From JBKPNJ01 sp963695705 (GTDB lineage: Bacteria; Actinomycetota; Actinomycetes; Propionibacteriales; Nocardioidaceae): 64,000 nt of DNA. Each line of letters opens with the position of its first letter. Within the stretch, counting starts at the first letter, position 1. The stretch lies in assembly GCA_963695705.1 (NCBI GenBank), contig CAVOHB010000009.1, positions 1,240,001 to 1,304,000 on the forward strand, written 5' to 3'. The notes beneath the pieces are model-generated. The model worked only from the letters and a program-made list of their open reading frames with translations, was not told the DNA's origin and made no database searches. A program made the translations under genes and the position numbers. Below, in pieces: positions 15,648 through 23,742 of this stretch.

Positions 15648-18324
15648 CGACCCCGACCGTGCTGCGGCCCGCCTCGAGCCGGGCGACCGGCACCCGGAAC
15701 GGCGAGCAGGAGACGTAGTCCAGCCCGGCGTCGTGGAAGAAGCCGATGCTCAGCGGATCGCCGCCGTGCTCGCCGCACACGCCGATCTTGAGCTCGGGCT
15801 TGGTCTCGCGTCCGGATCTGGTCCCGATCCGCACCAGCTCTCCCACTCCCCCGACGTCGATCGACTCGAACGGCGACACGGCGAAGATTCGCTTGCTCAA
15901 GTACGTGGAGAAGAACGACGACTCGACGTCGTCGCGTGAGAACCCCCAGGTGGTCTGGGTGAGGTCGTTCGTGCCGAACGAGAAGAAGTCGGCCGCGGCC
16001 GCGATGTCGCCCGCGGTCAGCGCCGCCCGCGGCAACTCGATCATCGTGCCGATCAGGCAGTGGACGTCGACGCCGCTCTCGTCACTCACCTCGTCGAGGA
16101 CGGCTTGGATCTCCTCGCGGGCCAGCTCGAGCTCCTCGACAGCGCCCACCAGCGGCACCATGATCTCCGGTCGAGGATCCTTGCCGTCCTGCCTGAGCTG
16201 CGCGGCCGCCTCGGCGATCGCCCGGACCTGCATCGTCATCAAGCCGGGGACCAGCAGGCCGAGACGAACCCCCCGGAGCCCGAGCATCGGGTTCTGCTCG
16301 TGCAGCTGGCGCACAGCGCCGAGCAGCTGAGAGGCCCGGCTCGCGTCCTCGCCGCGCTCCTCGGCCAGTGCGACCTCGACGGAGAGATCGGTCAGGTCGG
16401 GCAGGAACTCGTGCAGCGGGGGGTCGATCAGCCGGATGGTGACCGGGAGGCCGTCCATCGCCGCGAGGATCTCGGCGAAGTCCTGACGCTGCAGCGGTGC
16501 AAGCTCCTCCAGCGCTGCCTCGCGTCCCGACTCCTTCCTGGCCAGGATCAGCCGCTCCACGTAGCGCTTGCGGTCCCCGAGGAACATGTGCTCGGTACGG
16601 CACAGCCCGATGCCCTGAGCACCGAAACGGCGAGCCCGGTCGGCGTCCTCGGCGTTGTCGGCGTTGGCACGCACACCCATCCGGCGCACCGTGTCGGCGT
16701 GCGACATCACGGTGTGCACAGCCTTGACCAGCTCGTCCGCCTCGTCCTCGGTGGGGTCGAGCTCGCCCTCGAAGTAGCGCACCACCGACGAGGGCACCAC
16801 CGGCACCTGGCCCTTGAAGACCTCACCGGTGAGCCCGTCGATGGACAGCACGTCACCCTCGTGGAGCACCAGACCGTCAGGCCCCTCGATGCGCTTCTCG
16901 CCGGCGTCCACCTCGAGCTCCTCGGCGCCGCACACACAGGTCTTGCCCATCCCGCGCGCCACCACCGCGGCGTGGGATGTCTTGCCGCCGCGGCTGGTCA
17001 GGATCCCCTCGGCGGCGATCATGCCCGACAGGTCGTCGGGGTTGGTCTCCCGGCGTACGAGAAGGATCTTGGTCCCCTCCGCGGCGCGCTTCACCGCCGT
17101 CGCCGAGTCGAACACCACTTCACCGAACGCGGCACCGGGCGAGGCGCCGATGCCCGTCGCCAGCAGCGTCTTCTCCGCCTTCGGGTCGAACTTGGGGAAC
17201 ATCAGCTGAGCCAGCTGGGCCCCGGTGACCCGGCGCAGGGCCTCGTCGGCGTCGATCAGTCCCTCCTCGTGGAACTGGGTCGCCACCGTGAATGCCGCCT
17301 CCGCGGTCCGTTTCCCGATCCGGGTCTGCAGCATCCACAGCTTGCCCCGCTCGATGGTGAACTCGACATCGCACATGTCGCGGTAGTGGTGCTCGAGGCG
17401 CTCGAGGTATCCCATCAGCTCGTCGTAGGACAACTTGTCGAGCCGCTCCAGCTCTGCCAGCGGCAGGGTGTTGCGGATGCCCGCGACGACGTCTTCGCCC
17501 TGAGCGTTCTGCAGGTAGTCGCCGTAGACGCCCTGGGCGCCGGTGGCCGGGTCCCTGGTGAAGCACACGCCGGTTCCGGAGTCCATGCCTAGGTTGCCGA
17601 AGACCATCGAACAGATGTTGACGGCGGTGCCGAGGTCGACGGGGATGCCTTCGCGGCGGCGGTACAGGACCGCGCGCTCGGCGTTCCACGAGTCGAACAC
17701 GGCGCGTACGGCCAGGTCCATCTGCTCACGGGGTTCCTGCGGGAACTCCCGGCCGGTCTTGTCGACGACGATGGCCTTGAAGCTGTCCACCAGTTCCTTG
17801 AGGTGGTCCACGTCCAGCTCGAGATCGTCGCTGACGTCCAGGTCCCGCTTCGCGTCGTCGATCGCGGACTCGAAGTCCGGTCCTTCGATTTCGAGGACGG
17901 TGCGACCGAACATCTGGATGAGCCGCCGGTAGGAGTCCCAGGCGAATCGGTCGTCGCTGGCCTGCTCGGCCAGGCCCGAGACGGACTCGTCGTTGAGGCC
18001 GACGTTGAGGACGGTCTCCATCATGCCCGGCATGGAGAACTTCGCACCGCTGCGCACCGAGACCAGCAGCGGGTCGTGCGAATCGCCCAGCGTCTTGCCC
18101 ATCTCCTTCTCGAGCGCGCGCAGGTGGGTCGTGACCTCGTCCTCCATGCCCTCGGGTTCTGTCCCGTCCTCCAGGTACGCGCGGCATGCCTCCGTCGTGA
18201 TCGTGAAACCGGGAGGTACCGGAAAACCGGCGTTGGCCATCTCGGCCAGGTTCGCACCCTTGCCACCGAGCAGGTCGCGCATGTCCCTGCTGCCCTCGGA
18301 AAAGTCGTACACGTACTTGACCAT
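15640..18324 (-). CDS. ppdK: Pyruvate, phosphate dikinase
   Basis: 894 residues, close to the family norm. The N-terminal ATP-grasp domain begins YDFSEGSRDMRDLLGGKGAN. The swivelling phosphohistidine domain carries the catalytic His in GGKTSHAAVVARGMG. The C-terminal PEP/pyruvate TIM barrel shows LCRTEHMF, GTMIELPRAAL and the active-site Cys in KIGVCGEHGGDP. The enzyme interconverts pyruvate, ATP and phosphate with PEP, AMP and pyrophosphate, linking glycolysis and gluconeogenesis. ATG 18324 was chosen over an upstream ATG at 18354 because MVKYVYDF is the family start and GGGAG precedes it. It overlaps dgt downstream, so the two may be co-transcribed. Confidence 0.97.
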   Translation of the reverse strand: MVKYVYDFSEGSRDMRDLLGGKGANLAEMANAGFPVPPGFTITTEACRAYLEDGTEPEGMEDEVTTHLRALEKEMGKTLGDSHDPLLVSVRSGAKFSMPGMMETVLNVGLNDESVSGLAEQASDDRFAWDSYRRLIQMFGRTVLEIEGPDFESAIDDAKRDLDVSDDLELDVDHLKELVDSFKAIVVDKTGREFPQEPREQMDLAVRAVFDSWNAERAVLYRRREGIPVDLGTAVNICSMVFGNLGMDSGTGVCFTRDPATGAQGVYGDYLQNAQGEDVVAGIRNTLPLAELERLDKLSYDELMGYLERLEHHYRDMCDVEFTIERGKLWMLQTRIGKRTAEAAFTVATQFHEEGLIDADEALRRVTGAQLAQLMFPKFDPKAEKTLLATGIGASPGAAFGEVVFDSATAVKRAAEGTKILLVRRETNPDDLSGMIAAEGILTSRGGKTSHAAVVARGMGKTCVCGAEELEVDAGEKRIEGPDGLVLHEGDVLSIDGLTGEVFKGQVPVVPSSVVRYFEGELDPTEDEADELVKAVHTVMSHADTVRRMGVRANADNAEDADRARRFGAQGIGLCRTEHMFLGDRKRYVERLILARKESGREAALEELAPLQRQDFAEILAAMDGLPVTIRLIDPPLHEFLPDLTDLSVEVALAEERGEDASRASQLLGAVRQLHEQNPMLGLRGVRLGLLVPGLMTMQVRAIAEAAAQLRQDGKDPRPEIMVPLVGAVEELELAREEIQAVLDEVSDESGVDVHCLIGTMIELPRAALTAGDIAAAADFFSFGTNDLTQTTWGFSRDDVESSFFSTYLSKRIFAVSPFESIDVGGVGELVRIGTRSGRETKPELKIGVCGEHGGDPLSIGFFHDAGLDYVSCSPFRVPVARLEAGRSTVGVGD

Positions 18325-18398
18325 GACGCGGCTCCCACCAGAAGACGGCTTCAAGCGGAGACTACTCGCGCGTACCGCCGCCGTGTTGACCTCAGGGT

Positions 18399-19526
18399 TC
18401 AGCCGCCGGAGACTCCCAGCTCGGCACCCGGGTCCGCACAGCCGTGTTCACGGTCGTCGAGCCACCCTTCCGGGAGGGCCACCGAGCGCGGGCTGCCCTG
18501 CCGGCCACGCGGGGCGCCGAGCTCGGTCAGCGGGAACGCCTCACCTGGATCCAGCTCGGTGAGAAGCCGGTCCAGATCGTCGAGCGTCGAGACAAGCCCG
18601 AGCTTGGCTCGGACCTCCCCGCCGGCGCGGAAGCCCTTGAGATACCAGGCGATGTGCTTGCGGAACTCCTTGCAGCCGCGCTCCTCGCCCATGTGGTGCA
18701 CGAGCAGCTCGGCATGGCGGCGCATCATCGCGGCCACCTCGCCGAGCGTCGGAAGCGAGCGGGTGGCGTCGCCGCGGAATGCCGCAGCCAGGTCGCGGAA
18801 CAGCCATGGCCGTCCCAGACATCCCCTGCCGACCACCACCCCGGCGCATCCGGTGTCCTCGGTCATCCGAACGGCGTCGTCCGCCTCCCAGATGTCGCCG
18901 TTGCCGAGGACCGGGATGCTCACGTGGGCTACCAGCGCCGCGATCGCCGCCCAGTCCGCGGTGCCCGAGTAGTGCTGCGCCGCGGTGCGTCCATGCAGCG
19001 CGATGGCCGCGCAGCCGGAGTCCTCGGCGATGCGGCCGGCGTCGAGGTAGGTCAGGTGCGCGTCGTCGATGCCCAGGCGGGTCTTCATGGTCACCGGGAC
19101 CCCGTAAGGCTCCGCCGCCCGGACCGTCGCATCCAGGATGTCAGCGAGCAGCCGGCGCTTCCAGGGCAGTGCGGCACCGCCCCCCTTCCGGGTGACCTTA
19201 GGCACGGGGCAGCCGAAGTTGAGGTCGATGTGCCCGACCCCGTAGTCACCGCAGAGGATCTCGGCGGCCTTGGCCATGTACGTCGGGTCGACCCCGTAGA
19301 GCTGGACCGAGCGAAGCTCCTCCAGCTCGTCGAAGACCAGCATCGACAGCGTGGTCCGGTCCTGTTCGACAACCCCGCGGGACGTGATCATCTCCGACAC
19401 GTACAGCCCGGCGCCCTGTTCACCGCACAGCCTGCGGTACGCGGCGTTGGTGATGCCGGCCATCGGGGCGAGCACCACGGGCGTGGCCACCTCGATCGGG
19501 CCGAGACGCAGCGGGGTTGGTGTCAC
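18399..19526 (-). CDS. dusB: tRNA-dihydrouridine synthase
   Basis: 375 residues. FMN-dependent TIM barrel: APMAGITNAAYR near the start, SEMITSRGV, then the catalytic Cys in DLNFGCPVPKVTRKGGGAAL. KTRLGIDD, LHGRTAAQHYSGTADW and the phosphate-binding PVLGNGDIWEADDA follow. It reduces specific uridines in tRNA to dihydrouridine. The C-terminal ~60 residues form the helical tRNA-binding domain. It starts with GTG 19526. The gene stands alone downstream of the lipoprotein gene by about 40 bp. The DusB-type assignment within the Dus family rests on overall resemblance. Confidence 0.93.
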   Translation of the reverse strand: MTPTPLRLGPIEVATPVVLAPMAGITNAAYRRLCGEQGAGLYVSEMITSRGVVEQDRTTLSMLVFDELEELRSVQLYGVDPTYMAKAAEILCGDYGVGHIDLNFGCPVPKVTRKGGGAALPWKRRLLADILDATVRAAEPYGVPVTMKTRLGIDDAHLTYLDAGRIAEDSGCAAIALHGRTAAQHYSGTADWAAIAALVAHVSIPVLGNGDIWEADDAVRMTEDTGCAGVVVGRGCLGRPWLFRDLAAAFRGDATRSLPTLGEVAAMMRRHAELLVHHMGEERGCKEFRKHIAWYLKGFRAGGEVRAKLGLVSTLDDLDRLLTELDPGEAFPLTELGAPRGRQGSPRSVALPEGWLDDREHGCADPGAELGVSGG

Positions 19527-19566
19527 CCGGTCAGTGTCCCAGACGCCGGTAGGCGCCCGTCGTCGC

Positions 19567-20193
19567 TCATCGGGGTCTCGGCTTCACCTTCCACAGCACC
19601 GGGGCGGCTCTCGGGGAGTATTGGAACTCGACGCCGGTCAGCTTCCCGTGCTTCGGTGACAGGAACATCAGGCACGTGTCGAACCTGGTGCCCTTGCCGA
19701 ACCTGTCCGGGATCGGCTCGGTCTGGCAGCGGGCGAACGTGCCGATGACATCCGTCGCCTGCAGCAGGAAGTTGTGGGCGTTCACGCCGAGGAGGGGTAC
19801 GTCCGTGCCGCCGATCCGGCCGTTGTCGAGACCGGTCAGGGTCACGTTGACGTAATAGGGCGTGGACCGCCGGGTACGGGGATTGAGATCAAAGGACTCG
19901 AGGTCCGAGATCGAGCCGGTGCGCACCCGGTCGATCCGGATGCGCAGGTAGCCGGATGTCTTCGCGGTGCTGTGACGTTTGGCGTGACCCGGCGGCACGA
20001 ACACCACGTTGGCCCCCTGGTGCTGGCCCAACTCGGCCCCCGGCGTCGCCGCGCCGGAGGGAAGTTCTGGCACACCGGGCACGGTGGGCGTGGTTTCGGC
20101 GACCGGCTTGTCGTCGCCGCTGCAGCCGCCGCCGAGCAGCGCGACCACGGCCACCAGGCCGCCGGTCGCCCGGGAGAGCCGGTGCTTGGTCAC
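19567..20193 (-). CDS. Lipoprotein of unknown function
   Basis: 208 residues. A basic N-terminus, hydrophobic core GGLVAVVALLGGGC and lipobox GGGC-S predict a lipid-anchored extracytoplasmic protein. A Thr/Pro-rich linker leads to a beta-rich domain (LRIRIDRVRTGSISDLESFD, TPYYVNVTLTGLDNGRIGG) with two cysteines that may form a disulphide (FARCQTEP and FDTCLMFL). The fold recalls the immunoglobulin-like DUF4352/telokin-type domains, but the family is not certain. GTG start 20193 is 2 bp after the glyS stop, so it is translated from the same transcript as glyS, though no functional link is apparent. Confidence 0.8.
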   Translation of the reverse strand: MTKHRLSRATGGLVAVVALLGGGCSGDDKPVAETTPTVPGVPELPSGAATPGAELGQHQGANVVFVPPGHAKRHSTAKTSGYLRIRIDRVRTGSISDLESFDLNPRTRRSTPYYVNVTLTGLDNGRIGGTDVPLLGVNAHNFLLQATDVIGTFARCQTEPIPDRFGKGTRFDTCLMFLSPKHGKLTGVEFQYSPRAAPVLWKVKPRPR

Positions 20194-20195
20194 AC

Positions 20196-21581
20196 TCAGG
20201 CACCGAGTCGCTCGAACAGCCAGCCCCTGATCTTGTCCATCCCGATGCGGCTCTGCTGCATCGAGTCGCGCTCGCGGACCGTCACCGCATCGTCGTCGAG
20301 TGTCTCGAAGTCCAGCGTGATGCAGAACGGCGTGCCGATCTCGTCCTGCCGTCGGTAACGCCTGCCGATGGCACCGGCGTCGTCGAACTCCACGGTCCAG
20401 ACCTGCCGCAGCTCCGCGGCGAGGTCCTTGGCCTTGGGGGTCAGATCCGCGTTGCGCGACAGCGGCAGCACCGCGGTCTTGACCGGAGCGAGCCGCGGGT
20501 CCAAACGCAGCACGGTCCGTTTGTCGACCCCGCCTTTGGCGTTCGGCGCCTCATCCTCGGCGTACGCGTCGAGCAGGAACGCCAGCGTCGCCCTGGTCAG
20601 CCCGGCGGCCGGCTCGATCACATAGGGCGTCCAGCGCTGACCCTTCTCCTGGTCGAAGTACGACAGGTCCACCCCCGAATGCACCGAGTGTGTCTTGAGG
20701 TCGAAGTCCGTGCGGTTGGCGATGCCCTCCAGCTCGTCGAACTCCTTGGTCCCGAAGTTGAAGGCGTACTCGATGTCCACCGTGCGGGTGGAGTAGTGCG
20801 AGAGCTTCTCCTGCGGGTGCTCGAGGAAGCGAAGGTGGCTCTCGGCGATGCCGAGGTCGACGTACCAGTTCCACCGCTGCTGTAGCCAGTACTCGTGCCA
20901 CTCCGCGTCGGTGCCGGGCTCGACGAAGTACTCGAGCTCCATCATCTCGAACTCGCGGGTGCGGAAGATGAAGTTGCCGGGCGTGATCTCGTTGCGAAAG
21001 CCCTTGCCGACCTGGCCGATCCCGAACGGTGGCTTCCTGCGCGCCGAGTTCATCACGTTGAGGAAGTTGATGAAGATGCCCTGCGCGGTCTCCGGGCGCA
21101 GGTAGTGCAGGCCCTCCTCGCTCTCGACCGGTCCGAGATAGGTCTTGAGCAGGCCGTTGAACATCCGCGGCTGCGTCCACGCGCCCTTCGTCCCGCAGTG
21201 CGGGCAGGCGACGGTGGCCATCGAGACCGTGCCGGGGTTCTCGATGCCTTTGCGACGCGCGAAGTCCTCCTGCAGGTGGTCCTGACGGAACCGTCGATGA
21301 CAGGACTGGCACTCCACCAGTGGGTCGACGAACGCCTCCAGGTGACCGGACGCCTCCCAGACCTTGGTGGGCAGGATCACCGACGAGTCGAGGCCGACGA
21401 CGTTGTCGCGGGTCTGCACGACAGAGCGCCACCACTGTCGTTTGATGTTCTCCTTCAGCTCCACGCCGAGCGGGCCGTAGTCCCACGCAGAGCGAGTGCC
21501 GCCGTAGATCTCCCCGCACGGATAGACGAACCCCCTGCGCTTCGAGAGGCTCACGACGGCATCGTTGCGGTCAACGGCCAC
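20196..21581 (-). CDS. glyS: Glycyl-tRNA synthetase (dimeric type)
   Basis: 461 residues, the normal length for the class II homodimeric enzyme used by actinobacteria. Start region LSKRRGFVYPCGEIYGG and AWDYGPLGVELKENIKRQWW are diagnostic. Cys pairs CQSCHRRF and CPHCGTKG may bind zinc. Motif 2 lies around GIGQVGKGFRNEITPGNFIF, and the C-terminal anticodon-binding domain follows. It charges tRNA-Gly. GTG 21581 starts the protein. Only about 60 bp separate it from the next feature upstream, so there is no room for a T-box leader. Confidence 0.97.
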   Translation of the reverse strand: MAVDRNDAVVSLSKRRGFVYPCGEIYGGTRSAWDYGPLGVELKENIKRQWWRSVVQTRDNVVGLDSSVILPTKVWEASGHLEAFVDPLVECQSCHRRFRQDHLQEDFARRKGIENPGTVSMATVACPHCGTKGAWTQPRMFNGLLKTYLGPVESEEGLHYLRPETAQGIFINFLNVMNSARRKPPFGIGQVGKGFRNEITPGNFIFRTREFEMMELEYFVEPGTDAEWHEYWLQQRWNWYVDLGIAESHLRFLEHPQEKLSHYSTRTVDIEYAFNFGTKEFDELEGIANRTDFDLKTHSVHSGVDLSYFDQEKGQRWTPYVIEPAAGLTRATLAFLLDAYAEDEAPNAKGGVDKRTVLRLDPRLAPVKTAVLPLSRNADLTPKAKDLAAELRQVWTVEFDDAGAIGRRYRRQDEIGTPFCITLDFETLDDDAVTVRERDSMQQSRIGMDKIRGWLFERLGA

Positions 21582-21641
21582 GGTTACTCCATCCGGCTGG
21601 ATGTCGGCGGGTCAGCAAACGCCAAGGCTACCGGTCGCGTG

Positions 21642-21969
21642 TCACCGTTCACCCCGGGGTTTCGCCTGGTTCGGGGTGTGCGCCCCGGCGCCGAGGATGA
21701 TCTCGTACGCCGACGGCTCGTCGATCGCCAAGCGTTGAAGGGGAACGAAGCAGATCTTGACGTCATAGGACGACAGCGCCCTGCGGTACGCGCCGACGTC
21801 CTGCCAGGTCGTGACAAGCACCCACAGCGTCGGGTCGTCGGCGGCTCGTCCCAGGCTGGCGTCCAGGAATCCCGGCTCGAGCGGCGAACACGGCCAGCGC
21901 CTCGCTCACATCACCCTGGAACGCACCCTGTTCGGTCTCCGGCACACGGAACCTCGTCACGACCAGCAC
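21642..21969 (-). pseudogene. Antibiotic-biosynthesis-monooxygenase-like protein, frameshifted
   Basis: From GTG 21969 the frame reads VLVVTRFRVPETEQGAFQGD then VSEALAVFAARAG. A single base near 21871-21873 (a CCC on the plus strand) must then be skipped to continue as FLDASLGRAADDPTLWVLVT and TWQDVGAYRRALSSYDVKIC, ending at 21642. The joined product of about 108 residues has the size and strand-helix pattern of small ABM-fold (dimeric alpha-beta barrel) proteins such as mono-oxygenase-like or stress proteins. The function is unknown. It is divergent from znuA, and the Zur boxes lie between them, so zinc regulation on this side is possible. Confidence 0.65.
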
Positions 21970-22001
21970 GGGCGGAAGCCTAGTCGCCCGCACTGTGGAT
22001 T

Positions 22002-22016
22002 TGACAACCGTTTTCA
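22002..22016 (+). promoter_or_regulatory. Zur-type operator, distal copy
   Basis: TGACAACCGTTTTCA is a 7-1-7 near-palindrome close to the TGAAAATNATTTTCA-like Zur consensus of actinobacteria. It sits between the divergent ABM-like gene and znuA. Confidence 0.7.
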
Positions 22017-22023
22017 AGACTAG

Positions 22024-22038
22024 TGACAATCGTTTTCA
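22024..22038 (+). promoter_or_regulatory. Zur-type operator, proximal copy, overlapping the znuA start
   Basis: TGACAATCGTTTTCA lies 22 bp after the first box, so both are on the same face of the helix. Its last base is the A of the znuA ATG. Zinc-loaded Zur bound here would block transcription or initiation directly. Confidence 0.7.
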
Positions 22039-22985
22039 TGAGAAGGTCGTGGTCCCGGTGTCTCTTCGGGTCCCCGGCACGCACGCTGGCGGTGGCCGTA
22101 CTGACCTCGACCACTCTGCTCACCGGGTGCAGCGCCACCGGCCAGGCATCGGGTGCCGGTCTGTCGGTGGTCGCCGCCTTCTACCCCTACGCCTTCGTGG
22201 CTGAACGTGTCGTCGGGCCATATGCCTCCGTGACGAACCTGACGGCTCCAGGACTCGAGCCGCACGACCTTGAGCTCACCCCGAGGCAGGTCGGCAGCAT
22301 CGAGCAGGCCGACGTCGTGGTCTTCGAACGCGGCTTCCAACCCGCGGTCGACGCCGCGGTCGACCAGAACGCCGAGGGCGAGGCCCTCGACGTGACCTCG
22401 GTCGTTCCCCTCGAGGACACCGGCGCTCCCGACACCGCCGCGGGTGACAGTGCGTCGTCCCTGTCCGGCGACCCGCACATCTGGTTGGATCCGACTCGGC
22501 TCGCCGCCGTGACCGAGGCGTTCGCCCGCACGATGGGACAGGTCGATCCGGGTCACGCCGCTGCCTACCGCCGCAACGCCGCCGCCCTCGTCGCCCAACT
22601 CGGCCGGCTGGACCGTGCCTATCGATCCGGGCTGGACGACTGCGCACGCAGCGAGTTCGTGACCAGCCACGCCGCCTTCGGCTACCTGGCGCAGCGCTAC
22701 GGTCTGCAGATGATCGCCATCAGCGGACTGACGCCTGACGCCGAGCCCAGTCCCGAACGGCTCGGTCAGCTCGCGGAACTCGTCCGGCGTGACGGCATCA
22801 CCACCGTCTTCTCCGAGGTCCTCGCCAGCCAGCAGATCGCTGACACGCTCGCCGACGAGGTTGGCGTCGGAACGGCCGTACTCGATCCCATCGAAGGGCT
22901 GCCCCAGTCGGGCTCGTCTCAGGGCTACGTCTCGATCATGCGGTCGAACCTGGCGGCGCTCGAGAAGGCCAACGGCTGCTCATGA
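22038..22985 (+). CDS. znuA: Zinc ABC transporter, substrate-binding lipoprotein
   Basis: 315 residues. A basic n-region, hydrophobic core and lipobox LLTGC predict a membrane-anchored extracytoplasmic binding protein. ZnuA/cluster-9 features are VVAAFYPYAFVAERV, GLEPHDLELTPRQV (His ligand), GDPHIWLDP (His ligand), TSHAAFGYLAQRYG (His ligand) and the C-terminal VLDPIEGL. It captures zinc, or possibly manganese, for the permease. There is no Shine-Dalgarno sequence before ATG 22038, and the start lies inside a Zur box, so a leaderless transcript is inferred. It overlaps znuC by 4 bp. Confidence 0.93.
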   Translation: MRRSWSRCLFGSPARTLAVAVLTSTTLLTGCSATGQASGAGLSVVAAFYPYAFVAERVVGPYASVTNLTAPGLEPHDLELTPRQVGSIEQADVVVFERGFQPAVDAAVDQNAEGEALDVTSVVPLEDTGAPDTAAGDSASSLSGDPHIWLDPTRLAAVTEAFARTMGQVDPGHAAAYRRNAAALVAQLGRLDRAYRSGLDDCARSEFVTSHAAFGYLAQRYGLQMIAISGLTPDAEPSPERLGQLAELVRRDGITTVFSEVLASQQIADTLADEVGVGTAVLDPIEGLPQSGSSQGYVSIMRSNLAALEKANGCS

Positions 22986-23740
22986 CTCCCGTGGTCGAGG
23001 CTCGAGATGGTGCCGTGACGCTCGGCGGCCGGCCAATCCTGCGCGGTATCGACCTCACCGTTGACGCCGGCGAAGTCGTGGCGGTCCTCGGTAGCAACGG
23101 CTCCGGCAAGTCGACCCTCGTGAAGGCGCTGCTCGGGCTCCATCCGTGGACCAGGGGCGACGTCCGGCTGTTCGGCACACCACTCAAGCAGTTCGACGAG
23201 TGGCACCGGGTCGGGTACGTGCCGCAGCGGGCCACCGCCGCCTCCGGAGTGCCCGCCACCGTCTGGGAGGTCGTGGCCTCCGGGCGGCTGGCGCGGCGAA
23301 GGGTGTTCCGACCGCTGAACCAGGCCGACCGCACCGCGATCCACGACGCGATCGAGGTCGTCGGTATGGCCCATCGCAGGAAGGACGGCGTGGCCAACCT
23401 CTCAGGCGGGCAGCACCAGCGGGTGCTGATCGCACGCGCACTGGTCGGCGACCCCGAGCTGTTCGTTCTGGACGAACCCACCTCCGGGGTCGACCTGGCC
23501 ACCCAGGACTCGTTCGCCGACACGTTGCGCCCGTTCGTCGCCGGCGGAGCAAGCATCATCCTGGTGGCCCATGAGCTGGGCTCGATGGCACCGCTGATCG
23601 ACCGCGCGGTGATTCTGCGCGACGGTCGGAAGGTCTACGACGGCGAGCCCCCTGCCTCCGACGGCACGGCGCCGTCTCACCATCGAGAGCTGGGGCCGAG
23701 CCACGTCCATGTCCCTCTCGAAGGCCGGTGGTGGCAGTGA
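22982..23740 (+). CDS. znuC: Zinc ABC transporter, ATP-binding protein
   Basis: 252 residues. Walker A GSNGSGKST, ABC signature LSGGQHQRV, Walker B LFVLDEPT and the switch His in LVAHELG are all present. It powers zinc import together with ZnuA and ZnuB on the inner face of the membrane. ATG 22982 overlaps the znuA stop (ATGA) and the 3' end abuts or overlaps the permease start, so the three are one operon. The cluster-9 type partner genes and the following zur gene identify zinc as the substrate. Confidence 0.95.
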   Translation: MTPVVEARDGAVTLGGRPILRGIDLTVDAGEVVAVLGSNGSGKSTLVKALLGLHPWTRGDVRLFGTPLKQFDEWHRVGYVPQRATAASGVPATVWEVVASGRLARRRVFRPLNQADRTAIHDAIEVVGMAHRRKDGVANLSGGQHQRVLIARALVGDPELFVLDEPTSGVDLATQDSFADTLRPFVAGGASIILVAHELGSMAPLIDRAVILRDGRKVYDGEPPASDGTAPSHHRELGPSHVHVPLEGRWWQ

Positions 23741-23742
23741 GC

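Noticed and set aside
16060..17592. A 510-codon plus-strand frame inside ppdK
   Set aside because: It lies opposite a fully conserved ppdK and encodes Val/Leu/His-rich sequence with no recognisable family.
21582..21641. Possible T-box leader for glyS
   Set aside because: Only about 60 bp are available before the neighbouring gene, too short for a T-box, and no specifier or antiterminator pattern is seen.
22023..22037. An upstream znuA start at 22023
   Set aside because: It would begin inside the Zur box and add five residues before the basic n-region; ATG 22038 gives the standard lipoprotein signal.
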